Assembly: GCF_900199405.1 (NCBI RefSeq)
Contig: NZ_LT963430.1
Location: 1,953,605-2,017,604, forward strand
Length of the DNA stretch: 64,000 nt
From: Beduinella massiliensis
Lineage (GTDB): Bacteria > Bacillota > Clostridia > Christensenellales > Aristaeellaceae
Direction of reading: 5' to 3'
Of this stretch, positions 53,217-61,297 are shown piece by piece. Positions within the stretch are counted from its first letter, which is position 1. The number at the start of each line of letters is the position of its first letter. The notes below the pieces were generated by a model. The model saw only the letters and a list, made by a program, of their open reading frames with translations, had not been told where the DNA came from and searched no databases. The translations under genes were made by a program, and so were the position numbers.

Positions 53217-54193
53217 AAAACATAAAACTGGTTCGCATGGGCGGAACGCGCAAAGTAGCGATTGTTGGCGCCGGCTATGTTGGTTCCTCAATTGCCTATG
53301 CGCTGGCATTGCGCGATATTGCACGCGAGATTGTATTAATCGATGTTGCGTATGAAAAAATCGACGGCGAAGCGCAGGACATTCGGCATGGAATTCCCAG
53401 CATGGGTACAGTGGATTTGTATGCCGGTGATTACGAAGATTGTGTAGATTGTGATCTGATCATCATCACTGCGGGCAGAAATCGACGTCCCGGGGAATCG
53501 CGCCTGGATATGACCAATGAAAACGTAAAAATCATGCGTAATGTCGTGGACTCCATTAAACAATACTATACACGTGGCGTGATCATGGTAATCTCCAATC
53601 CTGTAGATATTTTGACGCACAAAGTGGCAGAATGGATGGATTTGCCAGATGGAATGGTCTTTGGTTCCGGCTGTGTACTGGACACGTCGCGGTTTGTTCG
53701 ATGCCTGGCAGATTATGTTGGCTTAAGTACAGGCGTAGTGAATGGGGTTCTTGTAGGAGAGCACGGGGATGGACAGGTGCCACTGTGGAGCCAAGTGAGC
53801 ATTGCAGGAATGCCGATCGCAGAGTATTGTGAAGCGACAGGATTGCCATGGGATGAGGAGATTCGTGCGCAGATGGCGCGAAAGACGCGGGAAATGGGCG
53901 GAGAAATCATTCGGGCAAAGGGAAGGACACATTTCGGAATTGCCACATGCGTATGCTATTTGGCAGATGCCATTTTAAACCAAAGGCCGACCATTGCCTC
54001 CGTTTGCTCTCCACTGCGGGGCGAACATGGTGTGCGAGGAGTCTCTCTTTCAGTTCCCTCTGTTGTTGGAGCGATGGGTGTGCAGCAACGCATTCGTGAC
54101 CGTTGGATGCCAGAAGAATACCGTGCATTTTTTGACTCTGTTGAGAAGATTAGAGAGGTATTGGAACGCGTAGGCGAATCTGTAGGCAATTAA
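53213..54193 (+). CDS. L-lactate/malate dehydrogenase-family enzyme with Arg at position 102
   Basis: 326 residues, ATG overlapping the LuxC stop. NAD motif GAGYVG, catalytic H184 (GEHGDGQ, equal to H195) and R160 (R171) are intact. The substrate loop reads GRNRRPGESRLD: Arg R91 stands where lactate dehydrogenases have Gln102. The Q102R change is known to turn Bacillus LDH into a malate dehydrogenase. A dicarboxylate-like 2-oxo or 2-hydroxy acid is thus the likely substrate. Its place in a biosynthetic operon is unusual. Confidence 0.88.
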   Translation: MKNIKLVRMGGTRKVAIVGAGYVGSSIAYALALRDIAREIVLIDVAYEKIDGEAQDIRHGIPSMGTVDLYAGDYEDCVDCDLIIITAGRNRRPGESRLDMTNENVKIMRNVVDSIKQYYTRGVIMVISNPVDILTHKVAEWMDLPDGMVFGSGCVLDTSRFVRCLADYVGLSTGVVNGVLVGEHGDGQVPLWSQVSIAGMPIAEYCEATGLPWDEEIRAQMARKTREMGGEIIRAKGRTHFGIATCVCYLADAILNQRPTIASVCSPLRGEHGVRGVSLSVPSVVGAMGVQQRIRDRWMPEEYRAFFDSVEKIREVLERVGESVGN

Positions 54194-54227
54194 CGGATGA
54201 CAAGATTACAGGTCTGGGGTGCAGCAG

Positions 54228-54971
54228 ATGAATCTAAAGAATAAGAATGCCATCATTACAGGTGCCAGACGAGGCATTGGCAGAGCTACCGTCGAAGTTT
54301 TTGCAAAAAACGGTGCAAATGTTTGGGCGTGCGCGCGAAAACAGGATGATGCGTTTGAACGTGATATGGAAGAGCTTTCGCGCGTATGTGGCGTTTGGAT
54401 TAAACCGGTGTATTTTGATATGTCAAGTGAAGCTGAGATTAAAGCTGCGGTTAATCTGATTCGCAAAGACAAGAAATCAATTAATGTATTGGCGAATATC
54501 GCTGGCATCGTTGAAACGAGTACGAGCTTTACGATGACAGAAATGGAAAAGATGCATCGTGTGATGGACATCAATTTTTTTGCGGCAACATTGATTACGC
54601 AGTATGTTGCCCGTTTGATGATGCGTCAGAAATACGGAAGTATCGTCAATGTATCCTCTATTGCTGGCTTGGATGGAACACCGGCTCAGTATGAATATGT
54701 GGCCAGCAAGGCTGCGATGACTGGCGCGACGAAGCATCTGGCGCGCGAATTGGCGCCTTATCAGATTCGTGTAAACGCGGTTGCTCCGGGAATTGTAGGA
54801 ACCGAAATGGGCGACCAGATGAGTATGACGCTGCGGGAAGATACCTTGCATCGTTCAGCCATGGGCAGGCCGGCGAAGCCGGAAGAGATTGCCAATGTGA
54901 TCGCATTTCTTGCTGATGACATGGCGAGCTATATCACAGGTCAAACGATCCGGGTAGATGGAGGAATATGA
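54228..54971 (+). CDS. FabG-like short-chain dehydrogenase (SDR 2)
   Basis: 247 residues; the ATG at 54228 has GGGGTG 6 nt upstream. TGARRGIG at 11-18 indicates NADPH preference through the Arg pair; catalytic S144, Y157 and K161 (YVASK) are present, and the ending FLADDMASYITGQTIRVDGG is classic FabG. It may reduce a second ketone in the pathway. It overlaps the transketolase start. Confidence 0.88.
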   Translation: MNLKNKNAIITGARRGIGRATVEVFAKNGANVWACARKQDDAFERDMEELSRVCGVWIKPVYFDMSSEAEIKAAVNLIRKDKKSINVLANIAGIVETSTSFTMTEMEKMHRVMDINFFAATLITQYVARLMMRQKYGSIVNVSSIAGLDGTPAQYEYVASKAAMTGATKHLARELAPYQIRVNAVAPGIVGTEMGDQMSMTLREDTLHRSAMGRPAKPEEIANVIAFLADDMASYITGQTIRVDGGI

Positions 54972-55804
54972 TGGCAGATCAGCAGCTTGTTCAGCGCTGT
55001 AAAGCGCTTGCGAAGCAGATTCGTAAGGATATCATCGAGATGACGTATTCTACAGGAAATGTAGGCGCACATATAGGCGGAAGCCTTTCCCTTGCAGAGA
55101 TTCTTGCAGCGCTCTATGGCGGCATTGTGCGGTATGAGGCAAACAATCCGCTGATGGAGGAGCGCGATCGTGTTATTCTGAGCAAGGGACATGGTGCGCT
55201 GGCATTGTACCCGGCGCTAGCAGGTGTTGGGATTATTCAACGGGAAAAACTGGATGCGTTCAAACAGGATGGAAGCGACTTGTCTGCTCATCCATCTTTG
55301 ACAGGAATGCCGGGTATTGAATATGCAAGCGGCAGTCTGGGGCAGGGGCTTTCCTTAGGCGTTGGCGCCTGTTTGGCTCTTAGGCGCAAACAGAATGAGG
55401 ATTCACGCGTATTTGTCATCTTGGGAGATGGCGAATGCGACGAAGGATCGGTGTGGGAATCGGCTGCCAGCGCGGCACATTTTGGCTTGAATCAGCTCGT
55501 GGCAATTGTAGATGAGAATCATATCCAGTATGATGGTTGGACGAAGGACGTCATGGATATGGGTGCAATGGAGAGCAAATGGAAAAGCTTTGGCTGGGAA
55601 ACATGCGTGACAGACGGACATGACGTTGAAGCGCTCTTGGATGCGTTTGGCAGCAAGAGGGAAAAGCCGCTTGTTGTGTTGGCGCAGACAGTGAAGGGCA
55701 AAGGCGTTTCTTTTATAGAGAATAATAAGCAATATCATAACAACAGGCTTTCCCAATTACAGTACGAACAGGCGCTGACCGAAGTGGAGAAAGAGAATGA
55801 TTGA
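54968..55804 (+). CDS. Transketolase, N-terminal (thiamine-PP binding) subunit
   Basis: 278 residues. The ThDP-binding motif runs from GDGE (153-156) to N184, and the His-rich GHGALALYPAL and SGSLGQGLS segments are present. It is one half of a split transketolase; the other half follows with an 8-bp overlap. Split forms are often used outside central metabolism, moving two-carbon ketol units to aldehydes. A LuxC-made aldehyde or a sugar aldehyde could be the acceptor. Confidence 0.92.
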   Translation: MMADQQLVQRCKALAKQIRKDIIEMTYSTGNVGAHIGGSLSLAEILAALYGGIVRYEANNPLMEERDRVILSKGHGALALYPALAGVGIIQREKLDAFKQDGSDLSAHPSLTGMPGIEYASGSLGQGLSLGVGACLALRRKQNEDSRVFVILGDGECDEGSVWESAASAAHFGLNQLVAIVDENHIQYDGWTKDVMDMGAMESKWKSFGWETCVTDGHDVEALLDAFGSKREKPLVVLAQTVKGKGVSFIENNKQYHNNRLSQLQYEQALTEVEKEND

Positions 55805-56774
55805 GTACAATTCAAAGAATATTCGCATGTGGTCGCGGCTGGGACCCAGTGGGGCCTTTGGTGTGGCTGCTGAAGAACTGGCGAAAACGAATCTTAATGT
55901 GCTGATGCTCACCTCTGATCTTTGCTATTTTTCGGGCTTGGAACGCTATCAGCACGAGCACGCGGAACAGTTCTATAATTTCGGAATTGCGGAACAGAAC
56001 ATGGTTGGTGCGGCAGGAGGCTTGGCTAAGGAAGGTTTTATTCCCTTTGCCAATTCCTATGCAAGCTTTTGCAGCACGCGCTGTGCAGATCAGGTTCGTG
56101 TGAACATGTCATATATGAGGCTGCCTATCAAGCTGGTAGGATTGACGTCCGGATTTGGCGCAGGCATATTGGGAACGACACATATGAGCATTGAAGATCT
56201 GGCGTTTATGCGCGCGCTGCCAGGCATCACGATCCTTTCTCCGGCGGACTGTATGGAGATTATAAAATGTGTTTTGGCGGCAGCCAACACAAAGGATCCC
56301 ACATATATTCGAATGACCGGCCCTATGAATATGCCGATTGTCTATAAAGAGGATTATGAATTCTGTATCGGTAAAGCTGTGAAGCTTAAAGAAGGAAAAG
56401 ACATTGGCATTATTGCAACGGGAAGCATGGTTGCTAATACGCTAAAAGCAGCGGAGATGCTGGGCGAGGAAGGCATTTCCTGTTCGGTGATCAACATGCA
56501 TACGATTAAGCCTATGGACAAAGAGGCGGTTTGTGCAGCTGCCAGGGCACATGAATTGCTGGTTACCATCGAAGAACACAGCATTTATGGCGGTCTGGGC
56601 AGTGCGGTGGCTGAGCAGGTAGCCGCTGTTGGCAAGGGGATCCCGGTTCTGCGCTTAGGCGTTTGCGATGCGTTCCCCAAAGCGGGAGGATATGCTTATC
56701 AGCTTGACCAGTCGGGATTAAGCGTTTCAAAGATTGTGCAGCAGATCAAATGTGCATGGGATGGGAGAAACTGA
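55797..56774 (+). CDS. Transketolase, C-terminal subunit
   Basis: 325 residues. The pyrimidine-binding domain has the ThDP-activating Glu E66 in FGIAEQNMVG, then ADQVRVNMSYM, and a C-terminal transketolase domain (EEHSIYGGLGSAVAEQVA). With the preceding gene it should form the full enzyme. The aligned substrate phosphate-binding positions are not obvious, so the donor may not be a sugar phosphate. Confidence 0.92.
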   Translation: MIEYNSKNIRMWSRLGPSGAFGVAAEELAKTNLNVLMLTSDLCYFSGLERYQHEHAEQFYNFGIAEQNMVGAAGGLAKEGFIPFANSYASFCSTRCADQVRVNMSYMRLPIKLVGLTSGFGAGILGTTHMSIEDLAFMRALPGITILSPADCMEIIKCVLAAANTKDPTYIRMTGPMNMPIVYKEDYEFCIGKAVKLKEGKDIGIIATGSMVANTLKAAEMLGEEGISCSVINMHTIKPMDKEAVCAAARAHELLVTIEEHSIYGGLGSAVAEQVAAVGKGIPVLRLGVCDAFPKAGGYAYQLDQSGLSVSKIVQQIKCAWDGRN

Positions 56775-56780
56775 CGGTAT

Positions 56781-58325
56781 ATGTGGGATAAGAGCATTAT
56801 TGAGGAATTGAGGCGGCGAAAGACTCAGGCGCTGGAAGGTGGAGGAGAAGCCCGAATCCAAAGACAGCATGCAGGCGGCAAGCTGACGGCGCGGGAGAGG
56901 ATGGATATCTTATTTGATCCCGGCACCTTTATGGAAATTGAGGTTTATCGCGAAGCGCGTCCGGATAAAGCGGGAACTGGAATTGCAATCTATCCCGGCG
57001 ACGGCGTTGTCGTGGGCTACGGTCAGATTAATGGTCGTCTTGCTTATGCGAGTTCTGAGGATTTTACAGTCAACGGTGGAACGCTTGGGGAGACGCATTC
57101 CAAGAAGATTTGCCATGTTCAGGATATGGCGCTTGCAGCAAGGGCCCCGTTCATTTCCATTAATGACAGCGGTGGAGCGCGCATTGAAGAGGGAATTAAT
57201 TCTCTGGCAGGATACAGCGGCATTTTTATGCGCAATACGCAAGCCTCGGGTGTGATTCCACAAATCGCGGTTATTATGGGTCCATGCGCAGGTGGAGCAT
57301 GTTATTCTCCTGCAATTTGTGATTTTGTTTTCATGACGAGACAGACCAGCAAAATGTTTATTACTGGTCCAGTTGTGGTGAAGGCGTCTACATTTGAAGA
57401 TATTACGGCGGAAGAACTGGGTGGCGCACAAATCCATGCCAGCATTTCTGGCGTAAGCCATTTTGTGTACGAAGACGACCGGTCTTGTTTGGAAGGCGTT
57501 CGCAGGCTGTTGTCTTATCTTCCTCAGAACAATGAGGAACAGCCGCCGATTCACTGGAGTGAATCGGTTGATACATGTGACAAGATTGAAGAGATTGTAC
57601 CGACCAACATGAGACGGGCGTATGATGTACATCAGGTCATTGAAACATTTGTGGATAAAGGATCGTTCTTTGAAGTACAAAAAAACTTTGGTGTGACAGC
57701 TGTCATCGGTTTTTCGAGGATTGAAGGGGAAACGATAGGCATTGTGGCGAATCAGCCATCCTGCAATGCAGGTGTGTTGGATATTGATTCCAGTGATAAG
57801 ATTGCCAGGTTTATTCGTTTTTGTGACTGCTTTAATATTCCGCTTGTATCGCTGGTCGATGTGCCAGGCTATATGCCAGGAAGACAACAGGAGCATGGCG
57901 GAATTATTCGACATGGCGCAAAGATTCTCTTTGCGTATTCTGAGGCAACTGTACCTAAGGTTGGGCTTATTATGCGAAAAGCATTTGGCGGTGCCTATAT
58001 TGCGATGAATAGCAAGTATATGGGTGCGGATTATGTATTTGCTTGGCCGATTGCACAGATTGCTGTCATGGGACCAGAGGGCGCGGTGGATATTCTTTAT
58101 AGAAAGCAAATCAAGGAAGCTGAGGATCCGAAGGCTGTCCGTGCTGCATTGATTGAAGAATACGAAAAACGCTATTTGAATCCATATATTGCAGCTGAAA
58201 ATGGCTATATTGACGATATCATCGAACCGAAGGATACCAGAAAAGCGATTGTCAATGCGTTGGATTCACTGCGTTCTAAGAACGCGATGATTATTAAGAA
58301 AAAACATGGGAATATTCCACTCTAA
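56781..58325 (+). CDS. Acyl-CoA carboxyltransferase (PccB/MmdA-like)
   Basis: 514 residues, full length. Crotonase-like motifs for biotin and acyl-CoA sites are present: SGGARIEEGINSLAGYSGIF, GPCAGGACYSPA, GYMPGRQQEHGGII and RKAFGGAYIAM. Members are the carboxyltransferase of propionyl-CoA carboxylase, methylmalonyl-CoA decarboxylase or transcarboxylase 12S. No biotin carrier or biotin carboxylase lies nearby, so it must use one from elsewhere. It could furnish malonyl or methylmalonyl extender for FabD and the ketosynthase. It is the last gene of the operon. Confidence 0.9.
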   Translation: MWDKSIIEELRRRKTQALEGGGEARIQRQHAGGKLTARERMDILFDPGTFMEIEVYREARPDKAGTGIAIYPGDGVVVGYGQINGRLAYASSEDFTVNGGTLGETHSKKICHVQDMALAARAPFISINDSGGARIEEGINSLAGYSGIFMRNTQASGVIPQIAVIMGPCAGGACYSPAICDFVFMTRQTSKMFITGPVVVKASTFEDITAEELGGAQIHASISGVSHFVYEDDRSCLEGVRRLLSYLPQNNEEQPPIHWSESVDTCDKIEEIVPTNMRRAYDVHQVIETFVDKGSFFEVQKNFGVTAVIGFSRIEGETIGIVANQPSCNAGVLDIDSSDKIARFIRFCDCFNIPLVSLVDVPGYMPGRQQEHGGIIRHGAKILFAYSEATVPKVGLIMRKAFGGAYIAMNSKYMGADYVFAWPIAQIAVMGPEGAVDILYRKQIKEAEDPKAVRAALIEEYEKRYLNPYIAAENGYIDDIIEPKDTRKAIVNALDSLRSKNAMIIKKKHGNIPL

Positions 58326-58841
58326 TTTGTGTGGGATATGATAGTAGTGCTTTTCTCATAGACGGATATGTGAGGCTATGTCTCTTTATGCTTTGCAAAT
58401 TTCCTGTCAGAACTGGCAAAAGTGTAGATTATATCACAATGTCCTTTTTTCAGTTCCTATCGAACAATACCTTTATGGATGAATTAAGTAAGACGGGGAC
58501 AGAGGAATTCTCGGATTGCAATACCGTTAAAACTTTTTCTTCTTATAAAAAGGAACGCGCCCGCGTGAGAGAATCTCATAGAAACGAGAGAAAACTCTAT
58601 GTTGGTCTATTTCTAAGTAGCTGTATTCTGCGCTTTACATCTATAATTATTCATAAAATACTGAATTGACGTGTCTTGAAATGTAAAGAATATTCATGAA
58701 TATGCGAAGGAGGGGCAAAATAGTCAGAGGGTGTTCAAGGGGTATGTGCCATACTAACATTGCTCCGATCTTTGCACACTTCTTGAACAACCTCGTCCTC
58801 AAATCGTAAATTGTATCAGAATCTGCGTGCAGACACAGGGT
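58326..58841. other. Gene-poor AT-rich stretch after the acyl operon
   Basis: An open frame at 58331-58669 (112 codons) lacks a convincing start, ribosome site or recognisable domain and reads like decayed sequence. Further on, 58727-58794 has an inverted repeat described separately. Nothing else can be supported. Confidence 0.6.
58727..58794. repeat. 13-bp imperfect inverted repeat
   Basis: GAGGGTGTTCAAG (58727-58739) and CTTGAACAACCTC (58782-58794) match at 12 of 13 positions in inverse orientation, 42 bp apart. It could be a stem, a remnant of an insertion-sequence end or a recombination site at the border of the glycan locus. Confidence 0.55.
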
Positions 58842-58879
58842 ATTCCGAAATCCTTAATAGTGGGATTTCGGAATTTTTT
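58842..58879 (+). terminator. Rho-independent terminator
   Basis: ATTCCGAAATCC and GGATTTCGGAAT form a perfect 12-bp stem with a 9-nt loop, followed by six T. It is the first strong terminator downstream of the acyl operon. Confidence 0.9.
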
Positions 58880-58968
58880 GTGTCCAAATTTTATGTCATC
58901 CGTATCCTGTATAGGCAGCGTGAACGGATTTTTATTGCGCGAAAAGAATAGAATAAGGTCTTTAAATA

Positions 58969-59010
58969 AAGCTCCGAAGTATTCCATGCAAACGGATTTT
59001 CGGAGCTTTT
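58969..59010. terminator. Second hairpin terminator
   Basis: AAGCTCCGA (58969-58977) and TCGGAGCTT (59000-59008) pair over 9 bp with T and A tracts on the flanks, so it may work in both directions: as back-up for the glycan operon and for the minus-strand gene at 59114. Confidence 0.75.
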
Positions 59011-59113
59011 ATATCGAGGTGAGGCCGGACGGCTTTTTTAGTTGAGGGGGGAATGCGCGGTTAAAGCTCGAAAGTCCGCGATGTACGGCCTGCCTTTTGG
59101 GCGGGCCGGGCGT

Positions 59114-59320
59114 CTAACAACAGACGCGGCAAATGCAGTCTGCGGTGATTTGAGGCGGTATGCTCAGCGTCATGATTCCATTATACTCGATGCGCACGCA
59201 ATCGCCGACGCAAAAACACCGCGTGTTTTGAGCAAAGACGATCACCTGCTGACAGGTGCTGCGATCAAGCACCAATAAGCTGAAATTCCGAACTTCGAGG
59301 ACAGTAGCCCACATCGTCAT
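59114..59320 (-). CDS. Small conserved hypothetical protein (68 aa)
   Basis: The ATG at 59320 follows AAGGGAGGGA; the longer frame has no ribosome site. The product is beta-rich (WATVLEVRNFSLLVLD, QQVIVFAQNTRCFCVGDCVRIEYNG, MTLSIPPQITADCI), with the look of a small OB-fold or SH3-like barrel seen as a stand-alone protein in Clostridia. I cannot assign a function. It is the only minus-strand chromosomal gene here apart from the transposase. Confidence 0.65.
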   Translation of the reverse strand: MTMWATVLEVRNFSLLVLDRSTCQQVIVFAQNTRCFCVGDCVRIEYNGIMTLSIPPQITADCICRVCC

Positions 59321-59470
59321 CCCGATCCCTCCCTTTGGCCTGGGCCCGATGTAGCCTATGCGCGCCGAAATGCACGCGTGCGACACGAGAAATAGGGGCA
59401 CGCTGCGCCACAACGCCGGTACCGGCGCGACACCGAATTGAATCTCGCCGGACGCGCATGAAGAGCTTCT
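59321..59470. other. Intergenic region upstream of the small minus-strand gene
   Basis: It contains a perfect 14-bp palindrome CGCCGGTACCGGCG at 59414-59427 that may be an operator or cruciform. No promoter is clear and no gene is supported. Confidence 0.4.
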
Positions 59471-59495
59471 GTATTTGGACTGAGGGACAATTTAT

Positions 59496-60559
59496 TGTAG
59501 GTTTGTCAAACATCTTGGACAGTGAAAGCAAGAAGGAACTCTCTAGGCGAAACCCAAAGGAGAGGGCGCATCGGTCTGTTGTTGGTGCGAGCTTGGTGGG
59601 CAGCTAGCTGCCCACCAAAGTCATCGAGCGAGAAGAAAGAGTGGGTATTGTAGAATAGCTTTTGGTCTTCTCTGTGACTGCGTTCAACCTTACCGTTGTG
59701 GCGAGGTGTGTATAGTTTTATGAGCTTATGCCGGATTCCCAAATCAGCAGCCGTTTTCTCAAACAGAGTTACCTGATTGCGTTTGCTGTTGGAAAAGCGG
59801 TTGGTGAATTCAAAGCCGTTGTCGGTCTGGACACACTCTACCCGGATACTCCGGCGGGCATACCACTTGAACAGCCTTTTGAGAAAATCAGCGGAAGAAT
59901 AAGTAGACTGCTCAGGGTAAGCAGCCAGGAAGCGCAGTCGGGTAAACTCATCCATGGCGGAGTACTGAAACAGGCGCAGCTCCGGGTCCGAGATACAGCG
60001 GCGAGGCACCACCTTCACATCCACCTGAACGCGCTGTCCAGGATAGGTCATCTGCTCATAAGGCTTGGGCCTATAAGCCGGCTTCTTCTCTACTTGTGGG
60101 AATAACCCCAGTTTCCGCATCATACGGAAGAGGCTCTCCGGGCGGCGGGTATATCCTCGTCGGCGTAAGCGGTGCCACAGTTCCACCATGCCTAGTTTGG
60201 GATCTCTGCGGCGCATATCCCGGATCAGCTTCAGCTCCGCTTCGGTATGCTGGTTGGGATGACTGTGGGGACGCCGGGACTGGCAGGCTAGGGAGGCCAT
60301 GCTCCCATCCCAGCGAGCTTTCCAGAAGTAGATATACGACCGGCTCTTGTTGTATTTCCGGCTGGCCCGGCTCACGCCGTATTTCTCCGCATACTTCATC
60401 AGGGATTGCCGATATGCCATGTCCTGTGTTATACTCTTGCTCATGAAGGATGTGGCCTCCTCTCGTATCGTTGTTGTCCGCAACTCCAACTATAACCGAT
60501 GAGGCCATATCCTTCATCCTTTTTTTCTTCTACTGTCCAATATGTATTGTACTCCTACA
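59496..60559 (-). mobile_element. IS481-like insertion sequence (1064 bp)
   Basis: The ends TGTAGG...TTGGACAGT (left) and its inverse ACTGTCCAA...CCTACA (right) form imperfect inverted repeats of about 28 bp with TGT/ACA tips. They enclose a single transposase gene on the minus strand. The element is flanked by identical 25-bp sequences (59471-59495 and 60560-60584), which is longer than the usual duplication for this family. Confidence 0.88.
59506..60444 (-). CDS. IS481-like transposase (DDE)
   Basis: 312 residues from the ATG at 60444; a longer frame starts at 60489. An N-terminal helix-turn-helix (YGVSRASRKYNKSRSYIYFW) precedes an rve-type core with VQVDVKVVPRR, CVQTDNGFEFTN and NGKVERSHREDQ as the D, D and E positions. 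The frame is intact, so the element may still move. Confidence 0.9.
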   Translation of the reverse strand: MSKSITQDMAYRQSLMKYAEKYGVSRASRKYNKSRSYIYFWKARWDGSMASLACQSRRPHSHPNQHTEAELKLIRDMRRRDPKLGMVELWHRLRRRGYTRRPESLFRMMRKLGLFPQVEKKPAYRPKPYEQMTYPGQRVQVDVKVVPRRCISDPELRLFQYSAMDEFTRLRFLAAYPEQSTYSSADFLKRLFKWYARRSIRVECVQTDNGFEFTNRFSNSKRNQVTLFEKTAADLGIRHKLIKLYTPRHNGKVERSHREDQKLFYNTHSFFSLDDFGGQLAAHQARTNNRPMRPLLWVSPREFLLAFTVQDV

Positions 60560-60608
60560 GTATTTGGACTGAGGGACAATTTATCGCCTTTCTTATCTGC
60601 AAGATTTA

Positions 60609-60617
60609 TGGTATAAT
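60609..60617 (+). promoter_or_regulatory. Extended -10 promoter of queH
   Basis: TGGTATAAT (TG plus a perfect -10) lies 43 bp ahead of the queH start. The -35 would fall at the edge of the IS481-like insertion (about 60589-60594) and is weak. Confidence 0.6.
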
Positions 60618-60659
60618 ATTAGGAAAAGAATTTTACTGGTGAAACGGGGAATACACCGA

Positions 60660-61292
60660 ATGGTCGTGAATTATCAGAGAAAATTGGAGGAGACGCTGCG
60701 TTCCTTGAACGGAAGGCGTCCCCTTTTGTTGCTGCACGCCTGCTGCGCGCCGTGCAGCAGTTATGTGCTGGAATACCTGTCACCTTACTTTGACATCAGG
60801 CTCCTATACTATAATCCCAATATCGCCCCGGCGGAGGAATACGGGCGCCGGTTAGGCGAAGTGCGCCGGCTCGTTCGGGAGATGGGTTTGACGAATACGG
60901 TTCAGGTCGTGGAAGGAGCGTATGAGCCGGAGCGATTCCGGGAAATCGCCCGTGGGTTGGAGGCTGAGCCGGAGGGCGGAGCGCGCTGCGAACGCTGTTT
61001 TCGGCTTCGGCTCACGGAAGCGGCGCTGGCCGCGAGGGATTTGCACGCGGATTACTTCACCACGACGCTGAGCATCAGTCCGCACAAGAATGCGGCGCTG
61101 CTCAATGCGATCGGATTGAAACTGGAGCAGACGTATGGGGTACGTTACCTTTGCTCAGATTTTAAAAAGCGGGACGGATTTAAGCGCTCGATCGCGCTCT
61201 CGGAGCAGTACGGCCTTTACCGTCAAAATTACTGCGGCTGCGCCTATTCCAAGCTGGCGGCACAGGCGGAAACCGACACGTCCAAGGGGTGA
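60660..61292 (+). CDS. queH: Epoxyqueuosine reductase QueH
   Basis: 210 residues from the ATG at 60660; a GTG at 60639 is in frame. The QueH (DUF208) signature is complete: LLHACCAPCSSYVLEYL, YYNPNIAP.EEY, CERCFRLRL, TTTLSISPHKN, and SDFKKRDGFKRSI...YRQNYCGCAYS. The paired cysteines bind an iron-sulfur cluster and metal. It performs the last step of queuosine tRNA modification, reducing epoxyqueuosine. Confidence 0.95.
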   Translation: MVVNYQRKLEETLRSLNGRRPLLLLHACCAPCSSYVLEYLSPYFDIRLLYYNPNIAPAEEYGRRLGEVRRLVREMGLTNTVQVVEGAYEPERFREIARGLEAEPEGGARCERCFRLRLTEAALAARDLHADYFTTTLSISPHKNAALLNAIGLKLEQTYGVRYLCSDFKKRDGFKRSIALSEQYGLYRQNYCGCAYSKLAAQAETDTSKG

Positions 61293-61297
61293 GAGAC

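Larger units (their letters stand above)
59471..60584. repeat. 25-bp direct repeats flanking the IS481-like element
   Basis: GTATTTGGACTGAGGGACAA plus TTTAT is found identically at 59471-59495 and 60560-60584, exactly abutting the IS tips. It is either an unusually long target duplication or an insertion next to a pre-existing repeat. Confidence 0.9.

Noticed and set aside
58331-58669. 112-codon ORF after the carboxyltransferase
   Set aside because: No ribosome site, low-complexity product, no recognisable domain; likely decayed sequence.
59042-59278. Plus-strand ORF opposite the small gene at 59114
   Set aside because: The minus-strand frame has a strong ribosome site and a well-formed beta-rich product; the plus frame does not.
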